From: Bdellovibrionota bacterium
GTDB taxonomy: Bacteria > Bdellovibrionota > Bdellovibrionia > Bdellovibrionales > JAEYZS01
NCBI GenBank assembly: GCA_963169515.1
Contig: CAUJEF010000054.1
Location: 1-32,688, forward strand
DNA length: 32,688 nucleotides
Direction: 5' to 3'
Below, piece after piece: positions 24,907 through 32,688 of this stretch (position 1 is the stretch's first letter; every line of letters starts with the position of its first letter). A model generated the notes under the pieces. The model did no database searches and was not told the DNA's origin. It saw only the letters and a list, made by a program, of their open reading frames with translations. Position numbers and translations under genes: made by a program.

Positions 24907-25431
24907 TTACTCAGTGGTCCAGTTTATTTTACCAAGAAAGTCGCCTTTGCCGATTGTTACACCACTAACTCTCAAAATTGTGTAGGCGGTCGTTACATGG
25001 AAATAAAAGTTGGGGATCGCGTATTGGACCAGAAAACTTTTCCCGCCTAACTTCATGCCTGGCTTGTGTTTTGAAGCGTATATTGCCTTCTCGTAATCCT
25101 TAAACTGTTCAGGCTTAAATTTTTGTAAAAAAGTGATCGTCTTATCTATACGTTGTACAAATTGCTCATAGGTCTGCTCTGTATCTTCAAAAACAGGAAT
25201 ATCCTCATTGATCAGTCTTCCCACACAACCCTTTGCCGTATCGGTCGCTATTTGGATTTGGCGCGACAATGGAAACTGATCCGGTACTAACCGAGTCTGA
25301 AGCAGTACTGACATATCGATTTTTTTTGCCTCCGCAAATTCCTTCCCCTTGCGCAAAACGTCTTTCAACGCGGTAAGTGTAGTAATAAATTGTCCAACCG
25401 TAATGTCATAAACTGGAACCGATGTATTCAT
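24907..25431 (-). CDS. DUF1993 family protein
   Basis: The 174-aa protein matches the DUF1993 family, which has a DinB-like four-helix fold of unknown function. Typical segments are the N-terminal TVGQFITTLTALKDVLRKG, a central RLVPDQFPLSRQIQIATDTAKG, and the C-terminal FLVQYAIPNFYFHVTTAYTILR containing the family's FHVTTAY block. No signal peptide is visible. GGAGAAG precedes ATG 25431. It is divergent from the heme operon across about 180 bp. Confidence 0.82.
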   Translation of the reverse strand: MNTSVPVYDITVGQFITTLTALKDVLRKGKEFAEAKKIDMSVLLQTRLVPDQFPLSRQIQIATDTAKGCVGRLINEDIPVFEDTEQTYEQFVQRIDKTITFLQKFKPEQFKDYEKAIYASKHKPGMKLGGKSFLVQYAIPNFYFHVTTAYTILRVSGVTIGKGDFLGKINWTTE

Positions 25432-25509
25432 TTGCTTCTCCTATTCCTATAAAGTGAAATATCTAATCTCATGGACATGAAGCGCGCAAGGCATGGCTCA
25501 GCACTCGGG

Positions 25510-25538
25510 TTGACGCGCAACGCCTCGGTCTTTTTAAT
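25510..25538 (+). promoter_or_regulatory. Sigma70-like promoter of the heme operon
   Basis: TTGACG (25510-25515) and TTTAAT (25533-25538) are separated by 17 bases, each matching the consensus at 5 of 6 positions. The expected start point near 25545 leaves only about three bases before the GTG chosen by the ORF track (25548). It leaves about 70 bases before the TTG at 25614, which supports the later start of hemA. Confidence 0.62.
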
Positions 25539-25600
25539 GACATTTCGGTGACAATTATCAATAAACTTTCACTTAAAATAGCTATTCAAAATCGAGCTAA

Positions 25601-25606
25601 AAAGGA
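25601..25606 (+). promoter_or_regulatory. Shine-Dalgarno that decides the hemA start
   Basis: AAAGGA lies seven bases before an in-frame TTG (25614). No comparable sequence precedes the GTG at 25548. Starting at 25614 puts the first beta strand NLLQWSFHIRD at the N-terminus, where the HemA family has its conserved strand and NHRTAPV-like segment. Confidence 0.6.
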
Positions 25607-25613
25607 CAGCAGT

Positions 25614-26762
25614 TTGAATTTGCTTCAATGGTCGTTCCATATCAGAGACATCGGCATCGCCGGCATGAATACACTTCATTTCGAAGACCCAATTTCCCAT
25701 CTCAAAAAATTAAAAATTGAACTGGGCGCGCACGAGGCTTGGTTCCTAGCAACCTGCAATCGCATAGAATACTTATTCATCCTGGATAAAACTTCAAAAG
25801 TAACCCACCCAACATTTACCAATTTGAAACCGAAGATTCGAATCCAACTGAACTCGATTGTGCAACATCTTCTGGAAGTCGGATGTGCTACGGATTCGCT
25901 CGTATTTGGGGAGAATCAGATCCTAGGACAATTAAAAAGATCCTATACCAGCTGTTTAGAAAGCAAACTTCTGGGGCCGAAACTCTCTAAGCTTTTTAAC
26001 TTAGTGTTGAAAGAGTCTAAATCTATTCGAGCAGAGACGGGATTAAATGCATTGAATACATCTGTTGCTGGAGTGGTGGCAAAACTACTGGCACAGGAGT
26101 TAGATTCAATGGATCCAATCTTACTTGTTGGAGCCGGTGAAACAAACCAACTCCTTGCCCAGGCAGCTGTTAAACGCGGGTTTAAAAATATATCATATAC
26201 AACCAGGTCAAATTTAAAAAAACTAGATGCTAAGCTTATACCGTGGCAGTCTTATTTGGATGCTGATCTGCCGCAATTCACCGCTGTAAGCTTTGCGACG
26301 CCATCAAAAACGATATTGCTCAACGAAGTACAAATGAAGAAAATGAAACCCAAATTTGTCCTAGACTTGTCTGTGCCACAAAATACAGATCCAAAGCTTG
26401 TTAAAAAATTTAAATGTAAACACATAGATATCGAAAACATTCAAGACAGTCTTTCCTTCGAAAAAGATCAAGTACGGGTTATGAAAAAGAGCGTTCAAAA
26501 TAAAATTAAAACTGCTCGGCAGAATATTTTAAACCAAATTTCAATTTTAGACATCAACGGCGTAATCGAAAAAAATATTCTATTGTCAAAAATGATTCAC
26601 GATACACTTATTTCGCAAGGCCTTCCCACTGCGTTTTCTAACCTGACAGAGGAGCAAAAAGAAGCCTTGTCCAAATGGTCTAAGTTGCTTTTGAACAAGA
26701 TTAACCACATTCATATTGAGTCTTTAAAAAACTATGCCCTCACTCAAAATCGGGACTCGTAA
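25614..26762 (+). CDS. hemA: Glutamyl-tRNA reductase (TTG start)
   Basis: This enzyme makes glutamate-1-semialdehyde from Glu-tRNA with NADPH, the first committed step of C5-pathway tetrapyrrole synthesis. From TTG 25614 it has about 382 aa. The catalytic Cys is in FLATCNRIEYLF (family STCNRTE), followed by SLVFGENQILGQLKRSY. The NADPH region is ILLVGAGETNQLLAQAAVKRG, and a C-terminal helical dimerisation domain follows. The N-terminal substrate segment (HIRDIGIAG in place of NHRTAPVEV) is unusually divergent. A promoter and Shine-Dalgarno support the start. The 3' end overlaps hemCD by 29 bp, so the genes are coupled. Confidence 0.88.
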   Translation: MNLLQWSFHIRDIGIAGMNTLHFEDPISHLKKLKIELGAHEAWFLATCNRIEYLFILDKTSKVTHPTFTNLKPKIRIQLNSIVQHLLEVGCATDSLVFGENQILGQLKRSYTSCLESKLLGPKLSKLFNLVLKESKSIRAETGLNALNTSVAGVVAKLLAQELDSMDPILLVGAGETNQLLAQAAVKRGFKNISYTTRSNLKKLDAKLIPWQSYLDADLPQFTAVSFATPSKTILLNEVQMKKMKPKFVLDLSVPQNTDPKLVKKFKCKHIDIENIQDSLSFEKDQVRVMKKSVQNKIKTARQNILNQISILDINGVIEKNILLSKMIHDTLISQGLPTAFSNLTEEQKEALSKWSKLLLNKINHIHIESLKNYALTQNRDS

Positions 26763-28296
26763 GAGCGAGCTCGCCCGTACGCAAACTCAAACTGTGCTCC
26801 ACGCCTTAGAAAAGGCAGGGTACTCTGCGCAAGAGCATTTTGTTGTCACAAAGGGTGATATCGATAAACGTCCACTCAGTCAAATTTCAGGGGATGGCTT
26901 TTTTACCAAAGAAATTGAAAAACACCTTCTTCTTAAACACATTCATATGGCCGTTCACTCTTCAAAAGATTTGCCCTCAATGACCCATAAATATCTACCC
27001 TGGGTGGCTTTTGGTGAACGTGAACAAAATATGGACGTTCTTATTAGAAAGAAAAATCAAGATGTGAAAACGATCGGAACCTCGTCCCCAAGAAGAACCT
27101 CACAACTGAAACAGCATTTTCCAAACTGCAAGATTGTCGACATAAGAGGGAATGTCCCCACCCGCATCGAAAAGGTTCGGGACGGAATAATCGATGCCAC
27201 CGTTCTTGCAAAAGCAGGCATCAATCGCTTAAAACTGGAAGATTTCATTTATGAACAGGGGCTTGAAATTGAAGAGCTTCCATTTACAACAGCTCCATGC
27301 CAAGGAATTCTAGGTGTTCAGGCGTATTTTGAGTACCAGCATATTCTTGAAAAGATAACAAATTTAGAGCTGACGAACATTGCTCATGCTGAAAAATCTA
27401 TCTTAGCTTTGTTGGGAGGGGGATGCCACCTGTCGGTTGGAGTGCACATCCAAAAGAAAGAGGAATTTCATCTTGATTTTTTTTATGATGACCAATCAAC
27501 GCTTCACAACCATCACCTACAGTCAAAGCGCTTGGGAGATCTTGTCCGCAGTGCCTATTCAAAAGTTTTTTCCGATAAAATTGGCAACCCGAAAGGACGT
27601 GTTTGGCTGACTCAGCCAATCCAACATCAACATAGCGTCGCAAAGAAACTAGCGGAAAAAAACTATCAGGCTATTTGTTGGCCCTTAATTGAAATTCAAA
27701 CCGTCTGGGATCCTCAGCAGCTTGACAAGCTCAACCTGAAAAAATACGAAGGCATTGTCTTTTCAAGCCAGTTTGCCGCTCAAATTTTTCTACTGGAATG
27801 GGCTTACCAATCAACAGATCGATTAGAAAAGTTGAAAAATATGCCGATCTTTTCCGTTGGAAAATCAACCTCAAAAATTTTACAAGAATTGACAGTTACT
27901 GAGGCACCAGAAGCGACGTCGAATTCATTGAGCAAAATCCTGCCCAAAACGAGAAAGCCATACTTGATCCCAGGCACTCCTATGACGCGTATGGCCAGCG
28001 AACTGGCAGAGCAAAAAATCCCTTTTGAAATTTTATCTTTATACGAATCCTTTCCATCAAAAAGTCCCCTTAGAACTGATATTCCGAATGTTCAAACCGG
28101 AGACAAAATTGTCCTAACAAGTCCTTCCGCCGTAGAGCAGTTTATTGTAGAGTGCAAGGCGAATGCGGCATTAGAATCTCTTCAAGTTTTTACAATTGGC
28201 CCGACAACAGCACGGGCCATTGAAAAACACGGAATCAAACACCAAATGTCACGCACCCCAGGCTCATGGGATAGATTGATTGAAGAACTAGAATAA
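26734..28296 (+). CDS. hemCD: HemC-HemD fusion: hydroxymethylbilane synthase and uroporphyrinogen-III synthase
   Basis: At 520 aa this is a fusion. Residues 1 to about 285 are HemC: IGTRKSELARTQT, HMAVHSSKDLP with the catalytic Asp, GTSSPRRTSQL, RGNVPTRIEKV, LAKAGINRL and the cofactor-binding Cys in LLGGGCHLSVGV. From about residue 288 (RVWLTQPIQ) to the end it is HemD: FSSQFAAQIF, IVLTSPSAVEQFI and FTIGPTTARAIEKHG. The product should turn porphobilinogen directly into uroporphyrinogen III. The reading frame is unbroken and no stop or start separates the halves. hemL follows after 13 bp with a GGAAG site. Confidence 0.94.
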   Translation: MPSLKIGTRKSELARTQTQTVLHALEKAGYSAQEHFVVTKGDIDKRPLSQISGDGFFTKEIEKHLLLKHIHMAVHSSKDLPSMTHKYLPWVAFGEREQNMDVLIRKKNQDVKTIGTSSPRRTSQLKQHFPNCKIVDIRGNVPTRIEKVRDGIIDATVLAKAGINRLKLEDFIYEQGLEIEELPFTTAPCQGILGVQAYFEYQHILEKITNLELTNIAHAEKSILALLGGGCHLSVGVHIQKKEEFHLDFFYDDQSTLHNHHLQSKRLGDLVRSAYSKVFSDKIGNPKGRVWLTQPIQHQHSVAKKLAEKNYQAICWPLIEIQTVWDPQQLDKLNLKKYEGIVFSSQFAAQIFLLEWAYQSTDRLEKLKNMPIFSVGKSTSKILQELTVTEAPEATSNSLSKILPKTRKPYLIPGTPMTRMASELAEQKIPFEILSLYESFPSKSPLRTDIPNVQTGDKIVLTSPSAVEQFIVECKANAALESLQVFTIGPTTARAIEKHGIKHQMSRTPGSWDRLIEELE

Positions 28297-28309
28297 CGGA
28301 AGAAAAACG

Positions 28310-29593
28310 ATGGAAACTACGCTTTCTGAAAAACTGTACGAAACTGCCGTACAACTAGCGCCAGCTGGCGTTCATTCTCCTGTACGAGCCTTCAAGGCCG
28401 TAGGCGGATCTCCTCTTTTTTTTAAAAAAGGGGTCGGCGCACAACTGACAGATGTTGATGGAAATATATATGTTGATTTTTGTATGTGTTGGGGGGCGCT
28501 TGCACTAGGGCACGCGTCCCCGGACGTGATTGGTCCAATGGAGCGGCAGCTCCAGAATGGAACTCATTTTGGCACCCCAACTGAAAAAGACGTAGAATTA
28601 GCCCAATTGATTTTGTCAGCTCTTACACCCTTTGATCAAATTCGGTTTGTAAATTCTGGGACAGAGGCCGTTATGACTGCGATTCGGCTTGCGCGAGGTT
28701 ACACCGGAAGAAATAAAATTGTAAAAATTGATGGCTGCTATCACGGACACATGGATCCGTTATTGGTATCCGCTGGCTCAGGACTAATGACTCAAGGAAT
28801 TTCGTCTTCAAAAGGCGTCACGGCTGGCGCAATCCAAGATACCCTTGTCGTAAAGTATGATTCGAAAGAATCAATGCTAGAAGCTTTCAATAAACACGGT
28901 AATGATATTGCGGCTGTAATTATTGAACCTATCCTTGCCAACTCTGGCCTATTTGAACCATCCAACGATTACATGCAGTTTTTAAGAAAAATTACGGAAG
29001 ATCACGGAACACTTTTGATTTACGATGAAGTCATCACAGGCTTTCGTATTGGTTGGGGGGGCGCCAAAGCGAAATTCAATATCGTACCTGATATTGGAAC
29101 ATATGGAAAAATTATTGGAGGGGGGCTTCCTGTTGGCGCCGTCTGTGCTATGAAAAAAATCATGGATGCCTTGGCCCCGGTGGGTGGGGTTTACCAGGCC
29201 GGAACTTTGAGCGGCAATCCATTATGTATGACCGCAGGCGCAGCCACCCTTACTGCCCTACAAAAAAGCAAGTTTTATGAGAAAATAGAAAACGATCTGG
29301 GTCCTTACCTTGATAAGAAAATTCAAAATATTAAAACAAATGCCCCTCTTTATTACAAGCGCGTGGGAAGTATTTTTTGGCTTTGTCCAGGTCAAAAAGG
29401 CGCGCCGAAAGATCCCGATTCTATTTCCAAAGAGGCTTCGGAAATTTTTAAATCGATATACAGAAAAATTTTGGCCGCCGGAATTTATTTGTCCCCATCC
29501 GTTTACGAAGTCAGTTTTTTATCTGCAGCACATAACCGAAAAGACATAGACAAGCTGGCCGAAGCCTTAGCAAAGGCTCTAAATGAAATTTAG
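28310..29593 (+). CDS. hemL: Glutamate-1-semialdehyde 2,1-aminomutase
   Basis: This 427-aa class III PLP aminotransferase converts glutamate-1-semialdehyde to 5-aminolevulinate, the step after HemA. The N-terminal motif PAGVHSPVRAFKAVGG and the PLP-contact segment FVNSGTEAVMTAIRLARG are intact. KIDGCYHGHMDPLL, LIYDEVITGFRIGWGG and the PLP-binding Lys at about K267 in GKIIGGGLPVGAV are also present. Length is normal. Its end overlaps the histidine kinase start by 11 bp. Confidence 0.97.
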   Translation: METTLSEKLYETAVQLAPAGVHSPVRAFKAVGGSPLFFKKGVGAQLTDVDGNIYVDFCMCWGALALGHASPDVIGPMERQLQNGTHFGTPTEKDVELAQLILSALTPFDQIRFVNSGTEAVMTAIRLARGYTGRNKIVKIDGCYHGHMDPLLVSAGSGLMTQGISSSKGVTAGAIQDTLVVKYDSKESMLEAFNKHGNDIAAVIIEPILANSGLFEPSNDYMQFLRKITEDHGTLLIYDEVITGFRIGWGGAKAKFNIVPDIGTYGKIIGGGLPVGAVCAMKKIMDALAPVGGVYQAGTLSGNPLCMTAGAATLTALQKSKFYEKIENDLGPYLDKKIQNIKTNAPLYYKRVGSIFWLCPGQKGAPKDPDSISKEASEIFKSIYRKILAAGIYLSPSVYEVSFLSAAHNRKDIDKLAEALAKALNEI

Positions 29594-30506
29594 ATATCTG
29601 AAGGGAATTTTGATTTCTCTAACATTGCTCACCTTTGGACAAGTGATTTGGTGGGCGTATCTTTTGAATTACCACCACCTTCTTTTGCTCAAAGCAAATC
29701 CACTCGATAAAACTTTACAAAGCTACCAGAGCTTTCAACGTATGATTATTTTGGAAAGTTGCTTTTTCTTTTTTATTTGGTCCGTGTTTATGCTTTTTGC
29801 ATACCGTTCCCATAAAAAAGAGCTTGAGCTTCAAAAAGCACACGCTACCTTTCTTGGAGCTATTTCCCATGAGTTGAAAACGCCACTAGCTGTCATTCGA
29901 CTGTCACTGGATACACTCGCCCGCCCTGTTTTAGATAACGAAAAAAAAGTGGTCTATTTGAACCGTGCAAACATTGCAACAGACAGGCTCCTAAAAGAGG
30001 TGAATACAATTCTTCAATTGACTGCCCAAAGTTCTATAGAAACAAAGAAAGAGTCAATCGCACTCAACAAAATGCTCAAGGATTGCATCACCCAAGCAAA
30101 AGAAATGAAGCCGCAGTATGATTTCGATGTCGATATCGACCTTGAAAAGGAATTGATAGTCACGGGGGCGCCGCTGGAAAGCCGTTTGGTTTTGCAAAAT
30201 GTTATCGAAAATGCAATGAAGTATGGCTCTGGTAAAACGATAAAAATTTCGGCAGATTGTTCTGGCCGGAAAACTTCTCTCATTGTCAAAGACCAAGGCA
30301 TTGGAATGTCAAAGGCTGAGATAAAAAACGCATTTCGCCCTTTTTGGAGGAGCGAGCGTGTATTAAATAATGCGTCTCCCGGTACGGGCATGGGGTTAAC
30401 CCTGGCTCGCGAACTGTGCAATAAAGCGGGGATCCAAATTTTATTGGATAGTGAGGGCATCAACAAGGGAACCACGACTCGAATTTTTTGGGAGCAGGGA
30501 ATATGA
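29583..30506 (+). CDS. Sensor histidine kinase inside the heme operon
   Basis: The 307-aa membrane kinase has two transmembrane segments (about 9-29 and 53-74), leaving a periplasmic loop of only some 25 residues, too short for a normal sensor domain. The H box is FLGAISHELKTPLA with phospho-His at about 96. The ATPase domain has the N box NVIENAMKYGSG, the G1 box KDQGIGMS and the G2 box GTGMGLTLARELC. It is complete and probably active. The start overlaps hemL by 11 bp and the stop overlaps the response regulator start as ATGA. The signal is unknown; the context suggests heme, intermediates or redox state. Confidence 0.93.
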   Translation: MKFRYLKGILISLTLLTFGQVIWWAYLLNYHHLLLLKANPLDKTLQSYQSFQRMIILESCFFFFIWSVFMLFAYRSHKKELELQKAHATFLGAISHELKTPLAVIRLSLDTLARPVLDNEKKVVYLNRANIATDRLLKEVNTILQLTAQSSIETKKESIALNKMLKDCITQAKEMKPQYDFDVDIDLEKELIVTGAPLESRLVLQNVIENAMKYGSGKTIKISADCSGRKTSLIVKDQGIGMSKAEIKNAFRPFWRSERVLNNASPGTGMGLTLARELCNKAGIQILLDSEGINKGTTTRIFWEQGI

Positions 30507-31189
30507 AACCGCATGTGCTTCTAATTGAAGACGATGACCTGTTAGGCCCTGGGTTGATTGACAATCTTCAAATGGAGAATTTTACCGTTGATTGGGCTCA
30601 GGATGGCGAAAGCGGCCTGCAAGCTGCTACAAAAAATCTTCATGATATTGTTATTTTAGATATTATGGTTCCAAAGAAAAATGGATTTGATGTTCTAAAA
30701 GAGATCCGCCAGGTTTCCCAGGTTCCGGTTCTTATCCTTTCTGCAAAAAGCTCTGCACAAGATCGTATTTTAGGATTGGAATTGGATGCAGATGACTACT
30801 TAACAAAACCGTTTCATTTTAAAGAATTGGTTTTACGCATTTTGACTTTGCTAAAAAGAAAAACGCGAGAATTTAAAGGCCCCGAGGTCATTCAAATTGG
30901 TAAAGCCAAGATTGACTTCAAGTCTCTGAGCATTCAAAAAGATGAACAGCGCGAATACTTAACTGAAAAAGAAATGTTGGTTTTAAAGATGTTGCTTTCA
31001 CATCAGGATCAAGTCATATCACGGGAACACCTTTTAAACCAAATCTGGGGTACCAACAACTATCCTTCGACTCGCACAATTGATAACATCATAGTAAAGC
31101 TCCGCAAGTGGATCGAAGCCGATTCCCCGTACGAAATTCGGTCCCACCGCGGAATTGGATATGCTCTTACAAGGGTAGATCAACAATGA
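30503..31189 (+). CDS. OmpR/PhoB-type response regulator inside the heme operon
   Basis: ATG 30503 is used rather than the track's TTG; a GGAGCAGGGA sequence lies just upstream, and it gives MKPHVLLIEDDD, the normal receiver start. The 228-aa protein has a receiver domain with the acidic pair EDD and phospho-acceptor Asp53 (VILDIMVPKKNGFD), plus the conserved Lys in YLTKPFH. A C-terminal OmpR-type winged helix follows (LTEKEMLVLKMLL, ISREHLLNQIWG, TRTIDNIIVKLRKWIE). It is probably phosphorylated by the overlapping sensor kinase. Its stop overlaps the hemE start as ATGA. Confidence 0.96.
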   Translation: MKPHVLLIEDDDLLGPGLIDNLQMENFTVDWAQDGESGLQAATKNLHDIVILDIMVPKKNGFDVLKEIRQVSQVPVLILSAKSSAQDRILGLELDADDYLTKPFHFKELVLRILTLLKRKTREFKGPEVIQIGKAKIDFKSLSIQKDEQREYLTEKEMLVLKMLLSHQDQVISREHLLNQIWGTNNYPSTRTIDNIIVKLRKWIEADSPYEIRSHRGIGYALTRVDQQ

Positions 31190-32202
31190 GCACCTATATC
31201 GCTGCAACCCAGAAATTAAACACGTCCACAATTCCCGTTTGGTTTATGCGTCAAGCTGGTCGGTATTTACCAGAATACATGGATCTTAAGGCGAGGTTTA
31301 GCTTTCGTGAGATGAGTCATACGCCCGAGCTCATGGCAGATGTCACTTTGCAACCCCTACGGCGATTTCCACTGGATGCTGCGATTATGTTTTCTGATAT
31401 TTTAACTTGTCTTGAATACATGGGTGCACATTTTCAGTTTACAGATCAAGGACCAAAACTGGACCTGTGTGGAGCAGATGTTCTGATGAATCTGAAGAGC
31501 TTGGATCCTCAAAAAGACATGCCCTTTATTTGCAAAGGAATTGGGCAAATTAAGTCGGAACTTCAAAAGCCACTTATTGGTTTTGTAGGAGCTCCATTTA
31601 CGCTTGCTTCGTATTTGGTAGAGGGAAACACCTCTAAAGAATTTAAAAATTTGAAGACCTTTATTTTTCAAGACCCAAAATCATTTTTTAAAGCCATGGA
31701 CCATTTAGCTATCCAGGTTGGAAACTATCTTGTTTATCAAATTGAATCTGGTGTAGACGCCGTTCAGATTTTTGATTCCTGGGTAGGCGTCTTGGGCTAT
31801 GACGATTATGAAAAGCACGTTCTTCCTCATGTAGCAAAAATGATTTCAATTGCAAAAAGCAAAAAGAAAGTCCCTGTGACATTATACTCGCAGCCGACCT
31901 CACATCTTCTTCCATTGTTAACTCAAACTGGCGCTGATGTTTTAAGTGTCGATTGGCGGTTGCCACTGGATCAAATAGCAAAATTAACAGATCACAAAGT
32001 CGCCATTCAGGGGAACCTAGACCCCAATATTGTATGCCTTCCATGGTCGGATGCAAAATCACACGTCGAACGCGTCTTGAATGAGGCAAAGCATGGGGAA
32101 ATCCTGCAACAATTTATATTTAACGTCGGTCACGGAGTGACACCGTCTACGAAGGTCGATACAATAAAACACGTTATCGACTTTGTTCATAACTTTAGGT
32201 AA
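31186..32202 (+). CDS. hemE: Uroporphyrinogen decarboxylase
   Basis: ATG 31186, overlapping the regulator stop as ATGA, gives 338 aa, the usual HemE length; the track's extra 26 residues are read-through. The enzyme decarboxylates uroporphyrinogen III to coproporphyrinogen III. Signatures are PVWFMRQAGRYLPEYM, AAIMFSDILT with the catalytic Asp, GFVGAPFTLASYLVEG, LYSQPTSHLL and FNVGHGVTPST. It receives the product of HemCD encoded upstream. Confidence 0.97.
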   Translation: MSTYIAATQKLNTSTIPVWFMRQAGRYLPEYMDLKARFSFREMSHTPELMADVTLQPLRRFPLDAAIMFSDILTCLEYMGAHFQFTDQGPKLDLCGADVLMNLKSLDPQKDMPFICKGIGQIKSELQKPLIGFVGAPFTLASYLVEGNTSKEFKNLKTFIFQDPKSFFKAMDHLAIQVGNYLVYQIESGVDAVQIFDSWVGVLGYDDYEKHVLPHVAKMISIAKSKKKVPVTLYSQPTSHLLPLLTQTGADVLSVDWRLPLDQIAKLTDHKVAIQGNLDPNIVCLPWSDAKSHVERVLNEAKHGEILQQFIFNVGHGVTPSTKVDTIKHVIDFVHNFR

Positions 32203-32231
32203 TAGATTTCTACAACAGAGGATGCGACGCC

Positions 32232-32688
32232 TTGGAATTTTTTTCTAAAAAGAATCGAATTGCTATTTTAGGCGGTGGCATCTCTGGACTAACGCTGGGC
32301 TATCTACTGAAGAAAAAAGATATCGAGGTGTGCGTTTTCGAACGTACCCATAGGTCTGGTGGATATATTGGCACCAAGATCGACTCCGGATTTTTGATTG
32401 AGCATGGACCCAATGGATTTTTTAGTAACGAGCCTAAAACGCTAGATCTTATAAAACAGTTGGACCTGGAACCCGGAATCATCAAATCTAATGATACCAG
32501 TCGAGAGCGATATGCATATTATGACAAGACCTTGCACAAACTACCTGCTAAACCAACCGACCTTCTGAAAAGTTCATTTTTTTCTTTTTCATCCAAATTC
32601 AAAATTTTTAAAGAGTCGGCGTTTCCGTCCAGTACCGGAACACGTTTAAATAATCGCAGCTTGTATGACTTTGCACGTGATCATTTCG
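32232..32688 (+). CDS. Protoporphyrinogen oxidase (HemG/HemY type), 5' part
   Basis: An open frame absent from the ORF track starts at TTG 32232, with AGAGG ten bases upstream, and runs off the window end. Its 152 visible residues show an FAD-binding Rossmann motif RIAILGGGISGLTLGYLL, then VCVFERTHRSGGYIGT and FLIEHGPNGFFSN, the N-terminus of the HemY/Hem14-type oxygen-dependent protoporphyrinogen or coproporphyrinogen oxidase. No upstream in-frame ATG is closer to the Shine-Dalgarno. It sits 29 bases after hemE, so it is probably the next gene of the heme operon. The C-terminus cannot be judged. Confidence 0.86.
   Translation, partial: MEFFSKKNRIAILGGGISGLTLGYLLKKKDIEVCVFERTHRSGGYIGTKIDSGFLIEHGPNGFFSNEPKTLDLIKQLDLEPGIIKSNDTSRERYAYYDKTLHKLPAKPTDLLKSSFFSFSSKFKIFKESAFPSSTGTRLNNRSLYDFARDHF

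Noticed and set aside
30014-30514. 166-aa ORF antisense to the histidine kinase
   Set aside because: It lies wholly opposite conserved kinase motifs and shows no recognisable domain.
31709-32089. 126-aa ORF antisense to hemE
   Set aside because: It is a shadow of a strongly conserved gene.

Overview
The window is one compact bacterial chromosome segment with 27 protein-coding genes (the last one cut by the window edge). I see no rRNA, tRNA, CRISPR array, insertion sequence or phage gene. It has moderately low GC and C5-pathway heme genes. Several proteins have signal peptides, gene spacing is very tight, and palindromes sit at gene ends. This fits a Gram-negative bacterium, most likely a Bdellovibrio-like member of the Bdellovibrionota. 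The taxonomic call is inference from gene style, not a marker-gene result.

Region 1 (1-4522) starts with a 36-bp perfect inverted repeat. A tight four-gene operon follows: a large GTP cyclohydrolase II-like protein (URC1 type), a DUF1688 protein (URC4 type), uracil phosphoribosyltransferase and uridine kinase. This is the core gene set of the URC pyrimidine-degradation pathway known from the yeast Lachancea kluyveri and some bacteria. A NADAR-fold protein with a signal-peptide-like N-terminus follows on the same strand.

Region 2 (4519-9266) holds, on the minus strand, an exported tyrosine/dual-specificity phosphatase, an unknown secreted protein and the translational GTPase TypA/BipA. A deoxyhypusine-synthase-like gene is divergent from typA.

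Region 3 (9284-15197) contains an exported glycerophosphodiester phosphodiesterase that converges on a GNAT / nuclease-like / YceI-like operon. The two 3' ends meet inside a second 36-bp perfect palindrome, which encodes the same C-terminal octapeptide in both proteins. DoxX, nitronate monooxygenase, another GNAT and a TIGR01777-type epimerase follow.

Region 4 (15303-25431) has a 950-aa AsmA-like protein and a polyphosphate operon (ppk1-bcp-ppx). It also has a possible lipoprotein, a 717-aa exported coiled-coil protein and a DUF1993 protein.

Region 5 (25510-32688) is a heme operon behind a good sigma70-like promoter: hemA, a hemC-hemD fusion, hemL, a sensor kinase/response regulator pair, hemE and the start of protoporphyrinogen oxidase. 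Nearly all of its junctions overlap, so the two-component system is probably co-expressed with the heme enzymes. No intergenic stretch exceeds 300 bases; the longest (about 210 bp, 21599-21808) holds a likely promoter.

The most novel-looking signal is the palindrome pair. Their outer halves are related, and in the matching reading register both encode R-[F/Y]-x-V-P-F-x-E. They look like members of an interspersed, coding-compatible palindromic element family.
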